The translations under genes were made by a program, and so were the position numbers. A stretch of 64,000 nucleotides of DNA from Phialocephala subalpina (Eukaryota > Ascomycota > Leotiomycetes > Helotiales > Mollisiaceae): positions 168,740-232,739 of the forward strand of contig FJOG01000048.1 in NCBI GenBank assembly GCA_900073065.1, written 5' to 3'. Under the pieces are notes generated by a model. It was not told the DNA's origin. It saw only the letters and a list, made by a program, of their open reading frames with translations, and ran no database searches. Below, piece by piece: positions 10,137 through 21,089 of this stretch (its first letter is position 1; each line of letters begins with the position of its first letter).

Positions 10137-11200
10137 GTGGGATGAGTTTGCAAGGATGGAATTGGGTTTGAGGGGCGAAGCAGGAATGGAGATACCCAGG
10201 GATACAGCAGGTTTGCGATGAGACGTTCAATGAGCTAATGAAACGATGTTATTATAAGTCCACGGTTTGGAGATCGAGTGTGTCTGCGTTGACCAGAACT
10301 CCAAGTGCCAGACCATTCTCTGCAAGTCGTTTTCTACAACAAGAGTTTGTTAAAATATCACTTGTAGGGGGGGCCAAAGAGTGCAGAAAGTCGTTGATTC
10401 TACCAGAGATCCAAAGGCCACCTTGTATCCTCACACTCCTAAAACACGTGATATCAGTGCGCATAATCGATCATCTAACAGAGTTCCTTCATTCTCCCCA
10501 GTCTCGATCGAGATGGGTACAAATCAGGATGCCGAAAGGAACAGTGAAATCGAAGGTCTCAAGCTGGCACCGAGTCCTACTTGCATCTTGCGACTTCTCA
10601 CTTGGCATCCGGAAATGAGCCTCCCTATCAAGGGTTTAGGGGTCTGCGACATGCAAAGCCATTTTCAAATGGATGTCAGAAATGCACTTGGTAATTTTGA
10701 GGAAGGAACATGCATCACGTCTAGAAATGTTTCAGATTCTCTCTTCAATGTTCTTGCTTGTGTTACGACAACTCTGCTAGATCAAACTTTTTTCAGGGCC
10801 AATGATTGAGCTAGGACTTTCGGGAGTGCCGTCTGCTTTCAGCATTGCTGTTCCCCCCACCGGAACGTTTGCTCTTCCCAATCCTATGTCTCACGTGAGC
10901 AGCGCCGCCGTTGCTCAGGCTCGGCTCAGGTCTGCTCAGGCCTGCGCACCCATTTAAACGCTTACTAGAAATCATCAACTTTTAACAAGGGGCCCAAAAG
11001 GCCCTCCTCCCCTAGCTAAGGATCCCAAATATTTACCCTGTCCAATGCTGCTGTAAGATTATTTGAGGTCACGTGCAAGCTGATCCTGTTGCGCGAATAA
11101 GCAGATTCGAGGCCTAACGTGCAAGGCCATCGAAGCATTCAACTTGCCGTTGTGTCTGAAGTTGGACGTTGGACGTTCTGGGAACGATGAAATGTGACGG
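10137..11200. other. Intergenic with a CTCAGG-rich patch
   Basis: ORFs of 126 and 142 codons overlap here in different frames, but neither looks coding. At about 10900-10955 the words GCTCAGGCTCGG, CTCAGGTCTG and CTCAGGCCTG recur within 50 bp. A similar CTCAG-rich patch occurs at 17815-17900, hinting at a dispersed element. Confidence 0.4.
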
Positions 11201-11645
11201 AAAAACACAACTATGCTTTTTAACCTCATTGGTACAAATCGCCGCCACCTCCCGCCAAAACTCTATAATACAGTATCAGCCAATTAGATACAAAAACACA
11301 ACTGTGCGAAAACACAATTGTGTTTTTTAATTTCATTGGTACAGATCGCCGCCACCCCCACCAAAACTCTATAATACAGTATCAGCCAATTAGATACAAA
11401 AACACAACTGTGCGAAAATACAACTGTGTTTTTTAACTTTATTGGTACAGAGCGCCGCTAACTCCCGCCAAAGCTCTGTAATATATTATCAGCTAATCGG
11501 ATACAAAAACAAAATTGTGTGAAAACACAACTGTGTGAAAACACAACTGTGCTATTTAACCTTATTGGTGCAGATCGCCGCCACCTCCCGCCAATCGAAG
11601 CTCTGTACAGTATCAGCCAATCGGATGCAAAGACACAGCTGTGTG
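11201..11645. repeat. Minisatellite, about 107 bp unit, four copies
   Basis: Units start near 11202, 11309, 11415 and 11538. Each opens with AAAACACAA.TGTG, continues ATTGGTAC(A)GA.CGCCGCC, then CGCCAAA.CTCT.TA, and ends TATCAGCCAAT..GATAC. A second AAAACACAACTGTG block of 16-17 bp bridges the units and is doubled before unit 4. At 11309-11326 the bridge forms a perfect 18 bp palindrome (AAAACACAATTGTGTTTT). Copies differ mostly by transitions. Confidence 0.9.
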
Positions 11646-11944
11646 GTGATGCTTCATCCATAGCATTTGTGTTCTAGCCTATGTCGACCCGGGAGATGTT
11701 CATGGGCCGTCGTTGTGGTAATGTTCTAAACCCCAAATTTTTTGTGCAACACAAGACTGCGGTCTTGAGCAACTGTGCTAGCCAGGCCGTTAGGGTCGTC
11801 ATGGTCAATATCGTGAGAATGCTGTATTGAGATAAGAACCGTGCGGCTTTCCATGCCATTAGGTTTACAGGAATCCTAAGTCAGTGCAATAGTTTGACAA
11901 AAATCAAGTTTCAAAACGTAGAGCGCACGCCCAAAGACTCAGCC

Positions 11945-12254
11945 ATGTCTGCCAGATCTGATCCCTCGGCAGCCGTCAGCAGTGATGCTAGCCCTAGTAG
12001 GTAAGCATACCGCGAAACCTTGATAACTCAAGTATCATGGATCCGATAGTTAACACAGAGCAATAAGCGTCGAAAAAAAGGTTGTCTCTCCGATGCTCGA
12101 TAAATATCTCGCCACTTCTCCCACCATCACCGAGAAGCTTCCATTTTCACGGGCACCCGGGGAGATAGTTGGGGTAGTTGCAGACAAAGGGAACAAAACG
12201 AAGGAATTCCTTGGGAAATGGCAAGCTTCGTGGGAAAAGAAAGCGTGATATGAT
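11945..12254 (+). CDS. Small two-exon hypothetical protein (83 aa)
   Basis: An ATG at 11945 opens 18 codons plus two bases up to a GTAAGC donor at 12001. The intron (12001-12058) ends AACACAG and has a plausible branch site. Exon 2 (12059-12254) continues the frame to TGA. The product begins MSARSDPSAAVSSDASPSR and continues through VSPMLDKYLATSPTITEKL and PGEIVGVVADKGNKTKEFLG, ending in a basic WEKKSVI. It is Ser/Pro-rich at the N-terminus with a helical, charged C-terminal half. I recognise no family. Neither exon alone would be called as an ORF. It lies between the minisatellite and the Clr5-domain gene. Canonical splice sites and sensible composition support it, but expression is unproven. 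Confidence 0.5.
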
Positions 12255-12649
12255 GGTTATGAGGTTTTGTCCGGGGATCGAGGCATAATAATATATGTAT
12301 ATTTAGTTCAGGGCATGCGACAGTGATCACTTATTTCGGACGTAAAAAAGCTTCATCTTACCTTTGTAATATAAGATGAAATAAATACGATTTGCTTTCG
12401 CTTGCGGAAAATATAGACAGCCTCTGGAAAGCGATTTTATGCTTACTTCTAACTCCCACAAGTGGGATTGGCCCGCTTCCTACTTGCTTATTCATCCTGA
12501 AACTTCCAACTTGATTATCGGCCCGACGCGTCGTCCACTCTCTCTGAATGTCTCTCTCTGCTTTGGGTCTCCAGGTATCACACATTTCGCACTTGGGTAC
12601 ACAATTATTCAGCTCCCCTCCCCACACGTAAATTCGTCAGATATTCAGA
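12255..12649. other. Intergenic, nothing recognised
   Basis: About 395 bp, presumably the 3' end of the small gene and the promoter of the Clr5-domain gene. A minus-strand 89-codon ORF here has no recognisable features. Confidence 0.4.
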
Positions 12650-14553
12650 ATGTCCTTCGAGACGACGAATGAGATGCGGCAAGAAGAGCGGCAACACCTG
12701 CGAACCTTAATGCCAGCCCAAGCACCAACCGGGACCCCCTTCGGGGTTCAAATAAACCAGAACTGGGGCCCGCTCAGGGAAGATATCACGCGCATTTACC
12801 AAACTGAAAACTGCACCTTACGGGACTTAATGGATGTAATATCAAAACGGCATGGCTTCACAGCGACGTAATATTGATCCTTCGACTCCATTGTAACGAG
12901 GCTAAAGTCTGAATATAGCGAGCATCAATGGAAGGAAACGTTAAAGAAGTGGAATCTCGGTAAGAACATTCGAGCCTCCAATATGGCTTTCATGGTTGCG
13001 AAAGCAAGAACGCGAATTCGAGAGGGTAAAGAGACCGCTTTCTTGTACCGCGGGTCGGAGGTTAACCGCAAGAAAATTGAACGATTCAAGAAAAAGAAGA
13101 GCGAAAAGGAACTTGAGGCTGTCTCTCCAAGCGCCAGTATGTGAAAAAATTTTTAGAGCTATGGATTTCGAGCTCAGCTGACTTCGCACAAAAGCAACAC
13201 CTTCTGAAATTTCATATGAAACACCTCCCCCGGAATCTCCTGCCCATTTGTTACACCGATATGAAAATCAAGACAATACATGGTTAGGGAAAGAAACTCT
13301 TAATCTTGACTCAACATCAGCTGTATGTCATCGAGATGAGTCTGGTTCGGAGAAACGGCCAAGGTTAAGCTGGGCTTCGCATCTCCCTAAGATGAGAGAG
13401 CTCTACACCTCTCAACTATCGATCCCAGACATCCACAAAGCAATGCAATGTGAAAACTTCGAGCCATGGTAGCCTTTTATTCTCTTCTTTGTAATTGTTC
13501 ATGCTGACATTGTCGAAGTCTAAATTCGGTATACTACAAATTTAGGTCTCTAGGATTGCCAACAGATCCCATCGGGCGGAAAAGACTATGTGAATCGATC
13601 CGGTATCTCGAGGGGAGAAAGGGATCAGTAGCGGCTCTGGAGGCATTAAACAAAGGGGTGTCCTACAGAAACCTGAAAGCCAGAGAGTCTTCAGATCAAC
13701 CTCGTTCGCAAGTAAGAAGAGACAGCAATCATTCTTTTGATCATGCGGCCAGCCCGATAGAGTGCATCAATCCTAAGAGTATCAGCATAGCTCGTCTCGA
13801 CGAGAACCTGCGAGAGCAAAGGGAAATGGTTGATCAAGCCGACGTGCCGCTCACAGACTCTGGATACCATTCTGCACCAAATTTGAATAACCTTCCACAT
13901 TTCCAATCCGTTTTTGAGGAAACTGCACGCCCAGGCAATATCAAATCTTCCCTAGCCGGGGATCATGGAGACGATAACGATACCAAAACTTTATACTCAT
14001 TGGGAACCACGGTGGATCCAGGCCATGCTCGAAATTATATTTTCGAACTATCCAACGATATCTATAGCAAACTACACCAATTCTTTGAGGCCAAAAATAG
14101 GACTATGCTCTCAATGGTCCTACCAGAGCTTATCAAGGCTTTTGCTATCAAGATTTATCATGATACTCCTACACAAGAGAATCGTAACATAATGTATTTC
14201 ATTTACAGGCGACACAAGTAAGTCTTCGTATTCATAGAGCTGGGAGGGGCTTGAGACCAAATAGTCTTATTAGGGAAGTAACTGCGCAACTAGAAGCCAT
14301 GCTCAACCATGAAGAAGATGACCCAGATCGGACCCGAGATCCCGGAGACATGTCTCTTCTTGAGAAAATGAACATGTGGAATAGTAAGGCCGGAGAAGAT
14401 TGTTCGTTCGTCCTAAACGAGGATTTGTTCGAAGGAGTGCCAGCCGACGATGAAAATCCAATTGCTCCGAGCGATTTAACTGCATACCATAAGATCGTTC
14501 TCGAAAGTACAGCCTACAAGTGGTTTCTGCTAAGCTTGAAGAAGGAATCATAG
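12650..14553 (+). CDS. Clr5-domain protein (probably truncated)
   Basis: Five exons give a 556 aa frame: 12650-12867, 12919-13136, 13195-13468, 13546-14217 and 14265-14553, with introns of 47-77 nt and canonical sites. The Clr5 domain is residues about 38-95. WGPLREDITRIYQTENCTLRDLM starts it and the spliced EHQWKETLKKWNLGKNI ends it. Clr5 modules occur at the N-terminus of many fungal nuclear or ankyrin-type proteins and are thought to bind DNA or partners. A low-complexity middle follows, with SGYHSAPN and an IDPGHARNYIFE-like region. The frame ends at ESTAYKWFLLSLKKES. Long members of this family continue for several hundred residues past this WFL..L motif, so the stop at 14551 looks premature. 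A candidate remainder resumes at about 15440. Confidence 0.75.
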
Positions 14554-15440
14554 AATCGCAATGGCACCGTATGGAACCCCTAAGGATGTACCACATCCCC
14601 CCATACAAAATGTAGGGACGATTTTGTCACTTTGACCCCGGTCGAAAGGTGGTGTATTTGCAAATACACCAGATGCACATTGGCTGAGGAGACGAGAGGC
14701 AATGGAACCACCTACTAAGTGGCTCCCTTAGCGAGAGCAAAACCGAGAGTAATACTCGTTTAATCGGAAAGTCTGATTACGTGGTGACTACGGGCAACCA
14801 ATGAGGGGTAATTGAGTGGGTCCCCCTGAATTATATATTGGATGAATTCCCCCAGAGTCTCCTAGATTCCTAGATGCTCGAGAGTTTTTTTGGTCTTCCT
14901 GGAGGGATGTTCGTTTGATTGCAGATGTTTTCTGTGGTGGTCCCAGGTTACTTCTCTTAATTTTAAGAGGGAATTACTCGATGAGTCTGAAGTTGGGGGT
15001 ATCCTTCAGTGTGGTTTAGTTTGCAGTGATGGGTGTGAGGTGTTGTGGCTCCGTGGTGGAGCAGTTGGTTGGGAAGGTGAGTTTTCTTGTATGATGAGTG
15101 TTTATTGTTGGTATGAGGGGGGCTCATGGTGTTTGAGAGTAGTTTTGGGAGGAGGGAAGAGACAAAGGTGTTGATGGTGTCCCGAAATCAAGTTGTGATG
15201 ATGGTTCTGTTCGGAGGCGGAAGGGTAAGCGTAAGCGTGATGGGAAGCGTAGGCGTAGAGGGGTGTGGTCTCGTAGGGAGGTGAGTGGAGGTTTGGGTTG
15301 TGAGGAGGGGGTCGGAAGGAGTTGGAGCAGTGGGAATTGGAGAAGTAGGGAACCCTCCCGGCGGGAGTTGGTTGTGGGGGAGGTGACGGGAGGGAATGAA
15401 GAGAACTTGGGTGGAGATATAGAGATTGAGAGGGAGGGTA
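14554..15440. other. Probable insertion or scrambled segment inside the Clr5-family gene
   Basis: This 887 bp separates two parts of what reads like one protein family. Its first part carries a perfect 20 bp palindrome at 14651-14670 (GGTGTATTTG and its complement). From about 14980 to 15430 the plus strand is strongly G-rich with few Cs (GGGAAGCGTAGGCGTAGAGG and similar), and AAGCGT recurs near 15225-15250. I see no transposase frame and no clear terminal repeat or target-site duplication. Confidence 0.45.
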
Positions 15441-17581
15441 GCTTGATTACAAGCTTTTCCCTCGACTCTGCGCCTTCAAATTCGACATTGCTAAAGTGCA
15501 AGGGCTACTGCGATATCGGCTTCGAGGTTGCACAGCTAGATATCTCAAATTATTCTTTACCAAGAATACAGAATCGCAGACAAGGTTCGATTGGAGAAAA
15601 CAATCTTATTCTAGGGTTTCCAATCCGTCGACGACCAGAAGGCTACCCAGGGCTTGAAGTCACCTTTAATACTCTGCTGTACTCGTTACAGGCGACAAGG
15701 GCTATTTTACTTAAAGGACAGGTTGTGATCAAAGGCCGGGAAAGAAGGTTGAAACTGGTCAAGCGCAAAGACGATGTCTTTCTTTGGCACCTGCTTCATC
15801 CTTTGGCTGACGACTGTTCGTGTTGGGTAGACCGTTATGACAAAGTATACGTCAGTAAAACCTACGATCCCCTTCATCGTCATGGTCTAGAGGCTGGTCG
15901 CCACATTCTTAGCACGTGCGCAAATGACTATGTTTCCGCCGAAGGTGTGTATCATGGAGTCTTCATTGGAGGTCCTTTCTTCTAACCGCGCTCCAACATA
16001 GATACCGACTGGGTCTCTGAGAAGCCCCATTTGATAGGCACCAAAAATGTTCTATCCCGCTCCCTAACTGCGAGGAATCCTGATGATGGTCCCGAGATCC
16101 CACCTCACAACATAATTCCCAACCGAAATAAAGGAAGACTCCATCGACTGCTTTCTGAGTTTCGAAGTTACACCCAGTCTCAATCATTTGCTAGTGATGG
16201 CGGGAGAAACTCTGGACCGTTGGCGGATACAGCTGAGTCTTCCCATATCGGAAACGCTTCAGGACACAGGCGAAAGAGAAAGCTCGAACAAAGAAAAGGC
16301 GATGATTCTGGCGAAGATGACTTCCTTCCACCCACGCCAAAAAGAGCCAAATCAGGTCAGGGCAAGAGGCCTCAAAAATCTTTTGCCTGTCCCTACTTGA
16401 AATGGGACCCGATCACACACAGGAGGTGTTGCGAGAATAAGCTTAGCGCGATTTGCGCCGTCAAACAGCATCTGACCAGGAAGCATACTCCTGTATGGTA
16501 TTGCCAGAGCTGCCAGGCAATCTTCACAGATGATATCAGCTTGCAAAGGCATATAGACATTGGAAAATGCTCTCGCAGAGACCCCAGCATATTGAACGGG
16601 ATCTCGTCTCAAAAACACATGCAGTTGACCCGAAAATCCAAGCCCAAAGCTAGTGAAGTGGACCAGTGGTTCGCAATCTGGGAAATCCTGTTCGGGCAAC
16701 ACCCAAGACCCCGCTCGGTTTATATCGACGATGATCTGAATTTGGAAATGCTCCAGTTTCAAGAATACTGTTACAGCCGCGGGCCAGCCATATTGAGGGA
16801 ACATATTGAGTCTGATCCAGTTTGGGTGAGGCCTGAAACTACCGAAGAACAGCGCCGAGTGTATCTGGACAGAGTAATTGCTCAAGGTATCAATAGCCTG
16901 TTCGACGATTGGCGCTCAAGTGACTCCTCGCCGTTAAGATCACCAGAACGCCATCCTACAAGCCTGCAACGATCAGGATATGAAACTCCGACGAGCTCAA
17001 TGGTGGACAGTGGCGTGGCGATAGGGAGTCAATCTTCTTTCAGAGAGTCCGGATCCCAAAGAAGCGAATTGCCAGTGAACTTTGGGATTCAAGCAGGGCA
17101 GTTTTCTTTTCGGCCAGCGGCAGCGAGTAATCTTATGCGAAGTCCACCGATAATGCAAGAAGGGATGGTGGCACTACCTCAGACACAAGTACAAAACCTT
17201 CCGTCTGCCTTTTTTGATCCTATCATTGAAGGGTCTCGGGTCTGGAATTGGGGAGATCAAGGCGATGGTGTTGAGAGAGGATTTCATGCCGCTCTTGATC
17301 CCGAAACCTCGAATGTTGACACATTGCAAGGGTTTGGAGATATATTAGCCCCCTTCTCTGAGCCACTTCCGTCTGCTTCTCTCAATCCCGTCGGTGCAGA
17401 TCTGAATTGGAATTGGGGAGACCAGAACAATCACTTTGGAACAGGATTTCATACTGCGCTCGAGCCTGAGTCCAATGTCAACGGATTACAAGGGCTTGGA
17501 GATTTGTCGAGCTACTTTTCTCGATCCAATCAAGGTGACGTGACTGGAGGCCAGTCAGCGGAGATGGACCAGTACTTATAA
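15263..17581 (+). CDS. Zinc-finger protein joined to a Clr5-family C-terminal-type segment (5' end unresolved)
   Basis: The frame is open from 15263, but sequence that looks protein-like begins only at about 15440, so no start is proposed. Residues encoded at 15500-15944 (KGYCDIGFEVAQL, then GFPIRRRPEGYPGLEV) match the style of the C-terminal part of long Clr5-domain fungal proteins. A 57 nt intron (15945-16001, branch TCTAAC) joins DYVSAE to DTDWVSEKPH. Exon 2 runs to 17581 and contains a C2H2-like fungal zinc-finger region: CPYLKWDP...C.NK...CAVKQHLTRKH...WYCQSC...F.....LQRHI. Its acidic, Ser-rich C-terminus holds an internal repeat (WNWGDQ...FHAALDPE twice). A nuclear regulatory role is plausible. 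Whether the two halves are a genuine fusion is open. Confidence 0.6.
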
Positions 17582-18174
17582 CTAGTGCAAATTTCTCTAG
17601 TCAGTTTAGCAGATTAGTTTAGGAAATATTATTTAGGGCTTATAATACGGGAATTGTTACGGCACTAGTTAGAGATCCGAATTCGGTTCCTAGGAAAATC
17701 CGTGTACGACTAACAAGAGAGCCAGAACGGATTCCCTGCTCCGCCAAATTCTCCAGGAAACTGTAATCGGGTCACAAGGGAGCCAAATCGGATGCTCACT
17801 TGCTCAAATCGACCCGGGGAGTGCTCAGGATGCTCAGACAGGACTCAGCGGCGTTCACCCTCGGCTCAGACTAGAGTGGCGACTGCTCAGGTCCGAAGAC
17901 GGAAATGGGAAACGCCCAAGTCGACATTCCGGTGTGGGACTACCTGTAACTCAAGATACTTCTGGATCCCTGCCTCGCTGAAGAGGGGATTGCTCGAAAC
18001 TCCTCATCAGTCTACCAGATACGATCTTCTTTCCGCCCACAACCTCAGTCCCAACTTCAACCGCCTCCTCAACGTCGTCGGCCGGAATGCTAGGTACTCA
18101 GGGTTAGATTAGTATATTTAAAGGAATCTAAGAGGGGTCTCGCTTGTCGCTGGGAAGCACTTTTGACTTCCCGT
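17582..18174. other. Intergenic with short repeats
   Basis: ACAAGAGAGCCAGAACGGATTC at about 17711 recurs imperfectly at about 17773 (ACAAGGGAGCCAAATCGGAT). A CTCAG-rich patch spans about 17815-17900, like the one near 10900. I see no gene. Confidence 0.4.
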
Positions 18175-18423
18175 TTAGAGCACCCACACGGGCTTCGTCG
18201 CAGCAGTATTCTCAATCTGTGTGGCTTCGTTGACTTTGCCTTGGAAGAAATACCAGGAAGAACGAGATTATATACCTGTCCAGTAGTATCGAGGTTATCA
18301 TCTCGAGTCTGCCTGTGATCTTGCTTCCCTTGCTTGATATTGACTACGTAGACTGGGCCATTGAGGGCGTTGAGAACCGCAACGTTTGAACTTGAATATA
18401 GAAAAGTTGTTGGCAGAACTTTC
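18175..18423 (-). pseudogene. Decayed duplicate of the RCC1 C-terminus
   Basis: On the minus strand an ATG at 18423 opens a frame that splices (GTATAT donor, CCAAG acceptor) into GKVNEATQIENTAATKP and a stop at 18175. Together with the preceding DDNLDTTGQ this mirrors the last RCC1 blade of the neighbouring gene, NENYQTGQGAADDIEEATEI followed by ENTAVKGKK. Spacing and order match, while the upstream part has lost similarity. The intron-like break sits exactly after the shared TGQ, where the real gene has none. It is most simply a partial tandem duplication now decaying; a short expressed protein is less likely. Confidence 0.6.
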
Positions 18424-18731
18424 ATGATTTTCGAGTGAACACCCTGATAAATCTACTCTTTCTATAGCAATTGGTATTGAACAGTACTCTACTCTCTTGA
18501 AACATTCAGAACGACTCTCGAAACAACTCAAACGAATCTATTTTCAAAGTACTATCTACTCATACAATTTTGAAAACTTGAAAATGCACTAAAAAGTGCT
18601 TTTGATGCATGACAGTGCATGCCTATGCACAATGCATCGCTCCCCAATGCCCCCAAACCAATATTACACTACAGCATGTAGTCCTCATGATATGCATCAT
18701 CCTTCATCAGCCTTCCTTCTTCGTTCATCCT

Positions 18732-21089
18732 TCATGGCTTACCAGCCAAAACGCCAAACTGCCCACCCAGACCACCAAAGACAATCTTCTTGCCCTTCAC
18801 CGCGGTATTTTCAATCTCGGTCGCCTCCTCGATATCGTCTGCCGCGCCCTGTCCAGTCTGATAGTTCTCATTAAATCCCCAGCTCCAGGCGACACCTTCC
18901 TTATCAACCGCCAAACACGTGTCTCCCGCGGTAGCCACCATAACACCCTCGATCTCCTCCAACTCCAGCGGCTTCTCGAGATACTTCGGTTTCTCATCCT
19001 GAAAGAAGACCTTGTCCTTTGGAAGATCAGCCAGAGCAACACCCGCCTCCTTATTATCGCAGCGACCCCAAACAAGAACCTTCCCATCCTCAGTGCATGC
19101 CATTGAGTGGTGGGCACCACCGACGATTTGCTTGATGTCGTATCCCTTCAGATTGATAATCTCCTTGGGAGTCATGACATAGTCATCGTCAACAGAGTCC
19201 TTCTCCACGCCCGTCTGGCCAAACGTATTCAATCCCCAAGCGTACTTAGTTCCCTTATCATCAACTACGAAGCTGTGATAATCGCCTGCGCCAACCTTGA
19301 CGATCTTCTTCTTGCCCAGACCGAATTCACGGGGGACCAGTCCGTTCTTCAGTGAGCGAGCGAGGACACGTCGTGCGAGTTGGTTCTGCTCTCCAGCGCC
19401 CCAGGTGAAGACCTTGCCCTTGTTGGTCAACGCTAGGACGTGGTTTGTGCCGCATGCGATGTCGACGACGTCTTTCAGCTCGGGAATGAGCTCGGGGGTG
19501 TTCGCTTGCTTGTCCTTGTCGTTGATGCGGAAACCTAGAATGCCATCGTTGCCCTGTGGTGGAGGTTAGAAGTGGAGGAAGGTGAAGGAGGTAGTGGACT
19601 TACTCGGAATGTACCCCAACCATAAACTAAACCTGTAGTAGTGAGAGCGAAGGAGATGCTATCACCAGCAAAGACACGAGCGAACTTCGTACCCTCTGGG
19701 AAGTGCTTTGCGTCAACCTCGAATGGTGTAGCCTCCGATGCATTCAATCCCTCACCAGCATCTTCATCAGAATCCGAATCCTCATCATCCTTGTCCTCAG
19801 AAATATCTCTCATCGGGCCAGCATCGGTGCTTCGACCCAGCGCACCTTGATCATTAACACCCCATGTGTAGATCTTGTTGTCGTGTGTGAGAGCAACACA
19901 ATGCATACCACCAACAGCCATATCGACGACACCGACCTTGTCTGCGAACAAGTTATGGTTGATTCTTGGACGCTTGACATCGACAACACTCTTTCCATTC
20001 GGATCCTTGCCAACGCCCAAACCCAGCTCTCCAGCAGAATTCTCGCCAAAAACGTAGATGTCGAGTTTTGTAGTCTTGGGTTGGTTGATAATTGGGAGCT
20101 TCTTCAAAGCAGCAAGTGCCTTTTCCTGCGGGGTGTTAGCATGAAGTGTGAGAATGGAGTCGAGGTGAACTTGCCTTCTTCTTTTCATCAGCAGACTTCT
20201 GTGCCGCAACTCTTTTCTCTTCAGCCACGATCTTTGCCGCAGCTCTCTTCTCATCGGTCACCTTCTTTGCAGCTGCTTTCTTCTCATCCGCTACCTTCTT
20301 GGCAGCATCCTTTGCCTCGGCGTCCACCTTCGGTTTGGGGGCTGCCTTCGCCTTGGGAGCAGGCTTCGCCTTAGCAGCAGTTGTATTCTTCTTCGCGACA
20401 CCGTTGACCTTCTTCGTAGCAGCAGTGGTTGGAGCGCGGTTCAATGTGAGAGTGCGACCCTTCGCCTTCTTTGTTGCGGGTGCTTCGTCAGGCTCGGACT
20501 CAGCCTTACGCTTCGTGCCATTCACTTTAGGAGCAGCAGATTTTGTGGATGGGGCGACTGAGGTAGCCTTCTTCGGAGCAGCCTTGGTCGTTGTAGATTT
20601 CGTAGGGACAACAGCCTTCTTTGGTGCGGCTTTGGTGGTGGTAGCCTTCGTAGTGGTTGTAGCTGAAGCTGCCTTCTTCGCAGCAGGCTTCGGGGCGGGT
20701 TTTTCGACAACGGGCTTCACAGCGGACTCGGGAGCTGGCTTCTTCTCAGCAACCTTAGCAGGTACCTTCGTGGGCCCACTTGTCTTTTTCGCAGCAGGAG
20801 CTTTGGCGGGAGCAGCAGACTTTGCCTTCTTCGACTTGGGTTGCTCCTCGACGACCTCCTCCTCATCATCATCGGATGACTTTCGTTTTGTGCCAACAAC
20901 TGGGGTGATCTTGTCGTCGACCGTTTTCTTTCCACCGACAGAAGAAGTACCAGCTGGGGTGATGGAGGACTCGGCAACTTTTGCCTTTCCAGCAGCAGAT
21001 GCAGCTTTCTTTGGTGCGGGCTTTGTTGCGACCTTGGCCGGAGCCTTCGTCTTGGGTGCAGCCTTCGAGGCTACTTTCTTGGGAGGCAT
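18732..21089 (-). CDS. RCC1-family Ran guanine nucleotide exchange factor
   Basis: Three exons (21089-20175, 20125-19604, 19553-18732) give a 752 aa protein. The first 305 residues are a Lys/Ala/Pro-rich, histone-H1-like tail with nuclear-localisation patches (KSKKAKS, TKRK, KKAKGR). Seven-bladed RCC1 repeats follow, recognisable as IYVFGENSAGELGLG, IYTWGVNDQGALGR, LVYGWGTFRGNDGILGF, VFTWGAGEQNQLARR, KYAWGLNTFGQTG, VLVWGRCDNKEAG and AWSWGFNENYQTGQG. RCC1 loads Ran with GTP on chromatin, driving nuclear transport and spindle assembly; the basic tail fits chromatin binding. An acidic insert (EDKDDEDSDSDED) sits in one blade. Intron 1 (20126-20174) has a GCAAGT donor, a GC-AG intron with a CTAAC branch site. 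The ATG at 21089 (MPPKKVASK) is the first in frame. Yeast relatives are SRM1/PRP20 and pim1. Confidence 0.93.

Noticed and set aside
10238..10809. Overlapping ORFs of 126 and 142 codons
   Set aside because: Two frames of the same stretch, neither showing protein-like motifs or splice support.
15124..15501. 125-codon minus-strand ORF, Pro/Ser/Leu-rich
   Set aside because: It is the antisense of the G-rich strand; composition alone produces the long frame.
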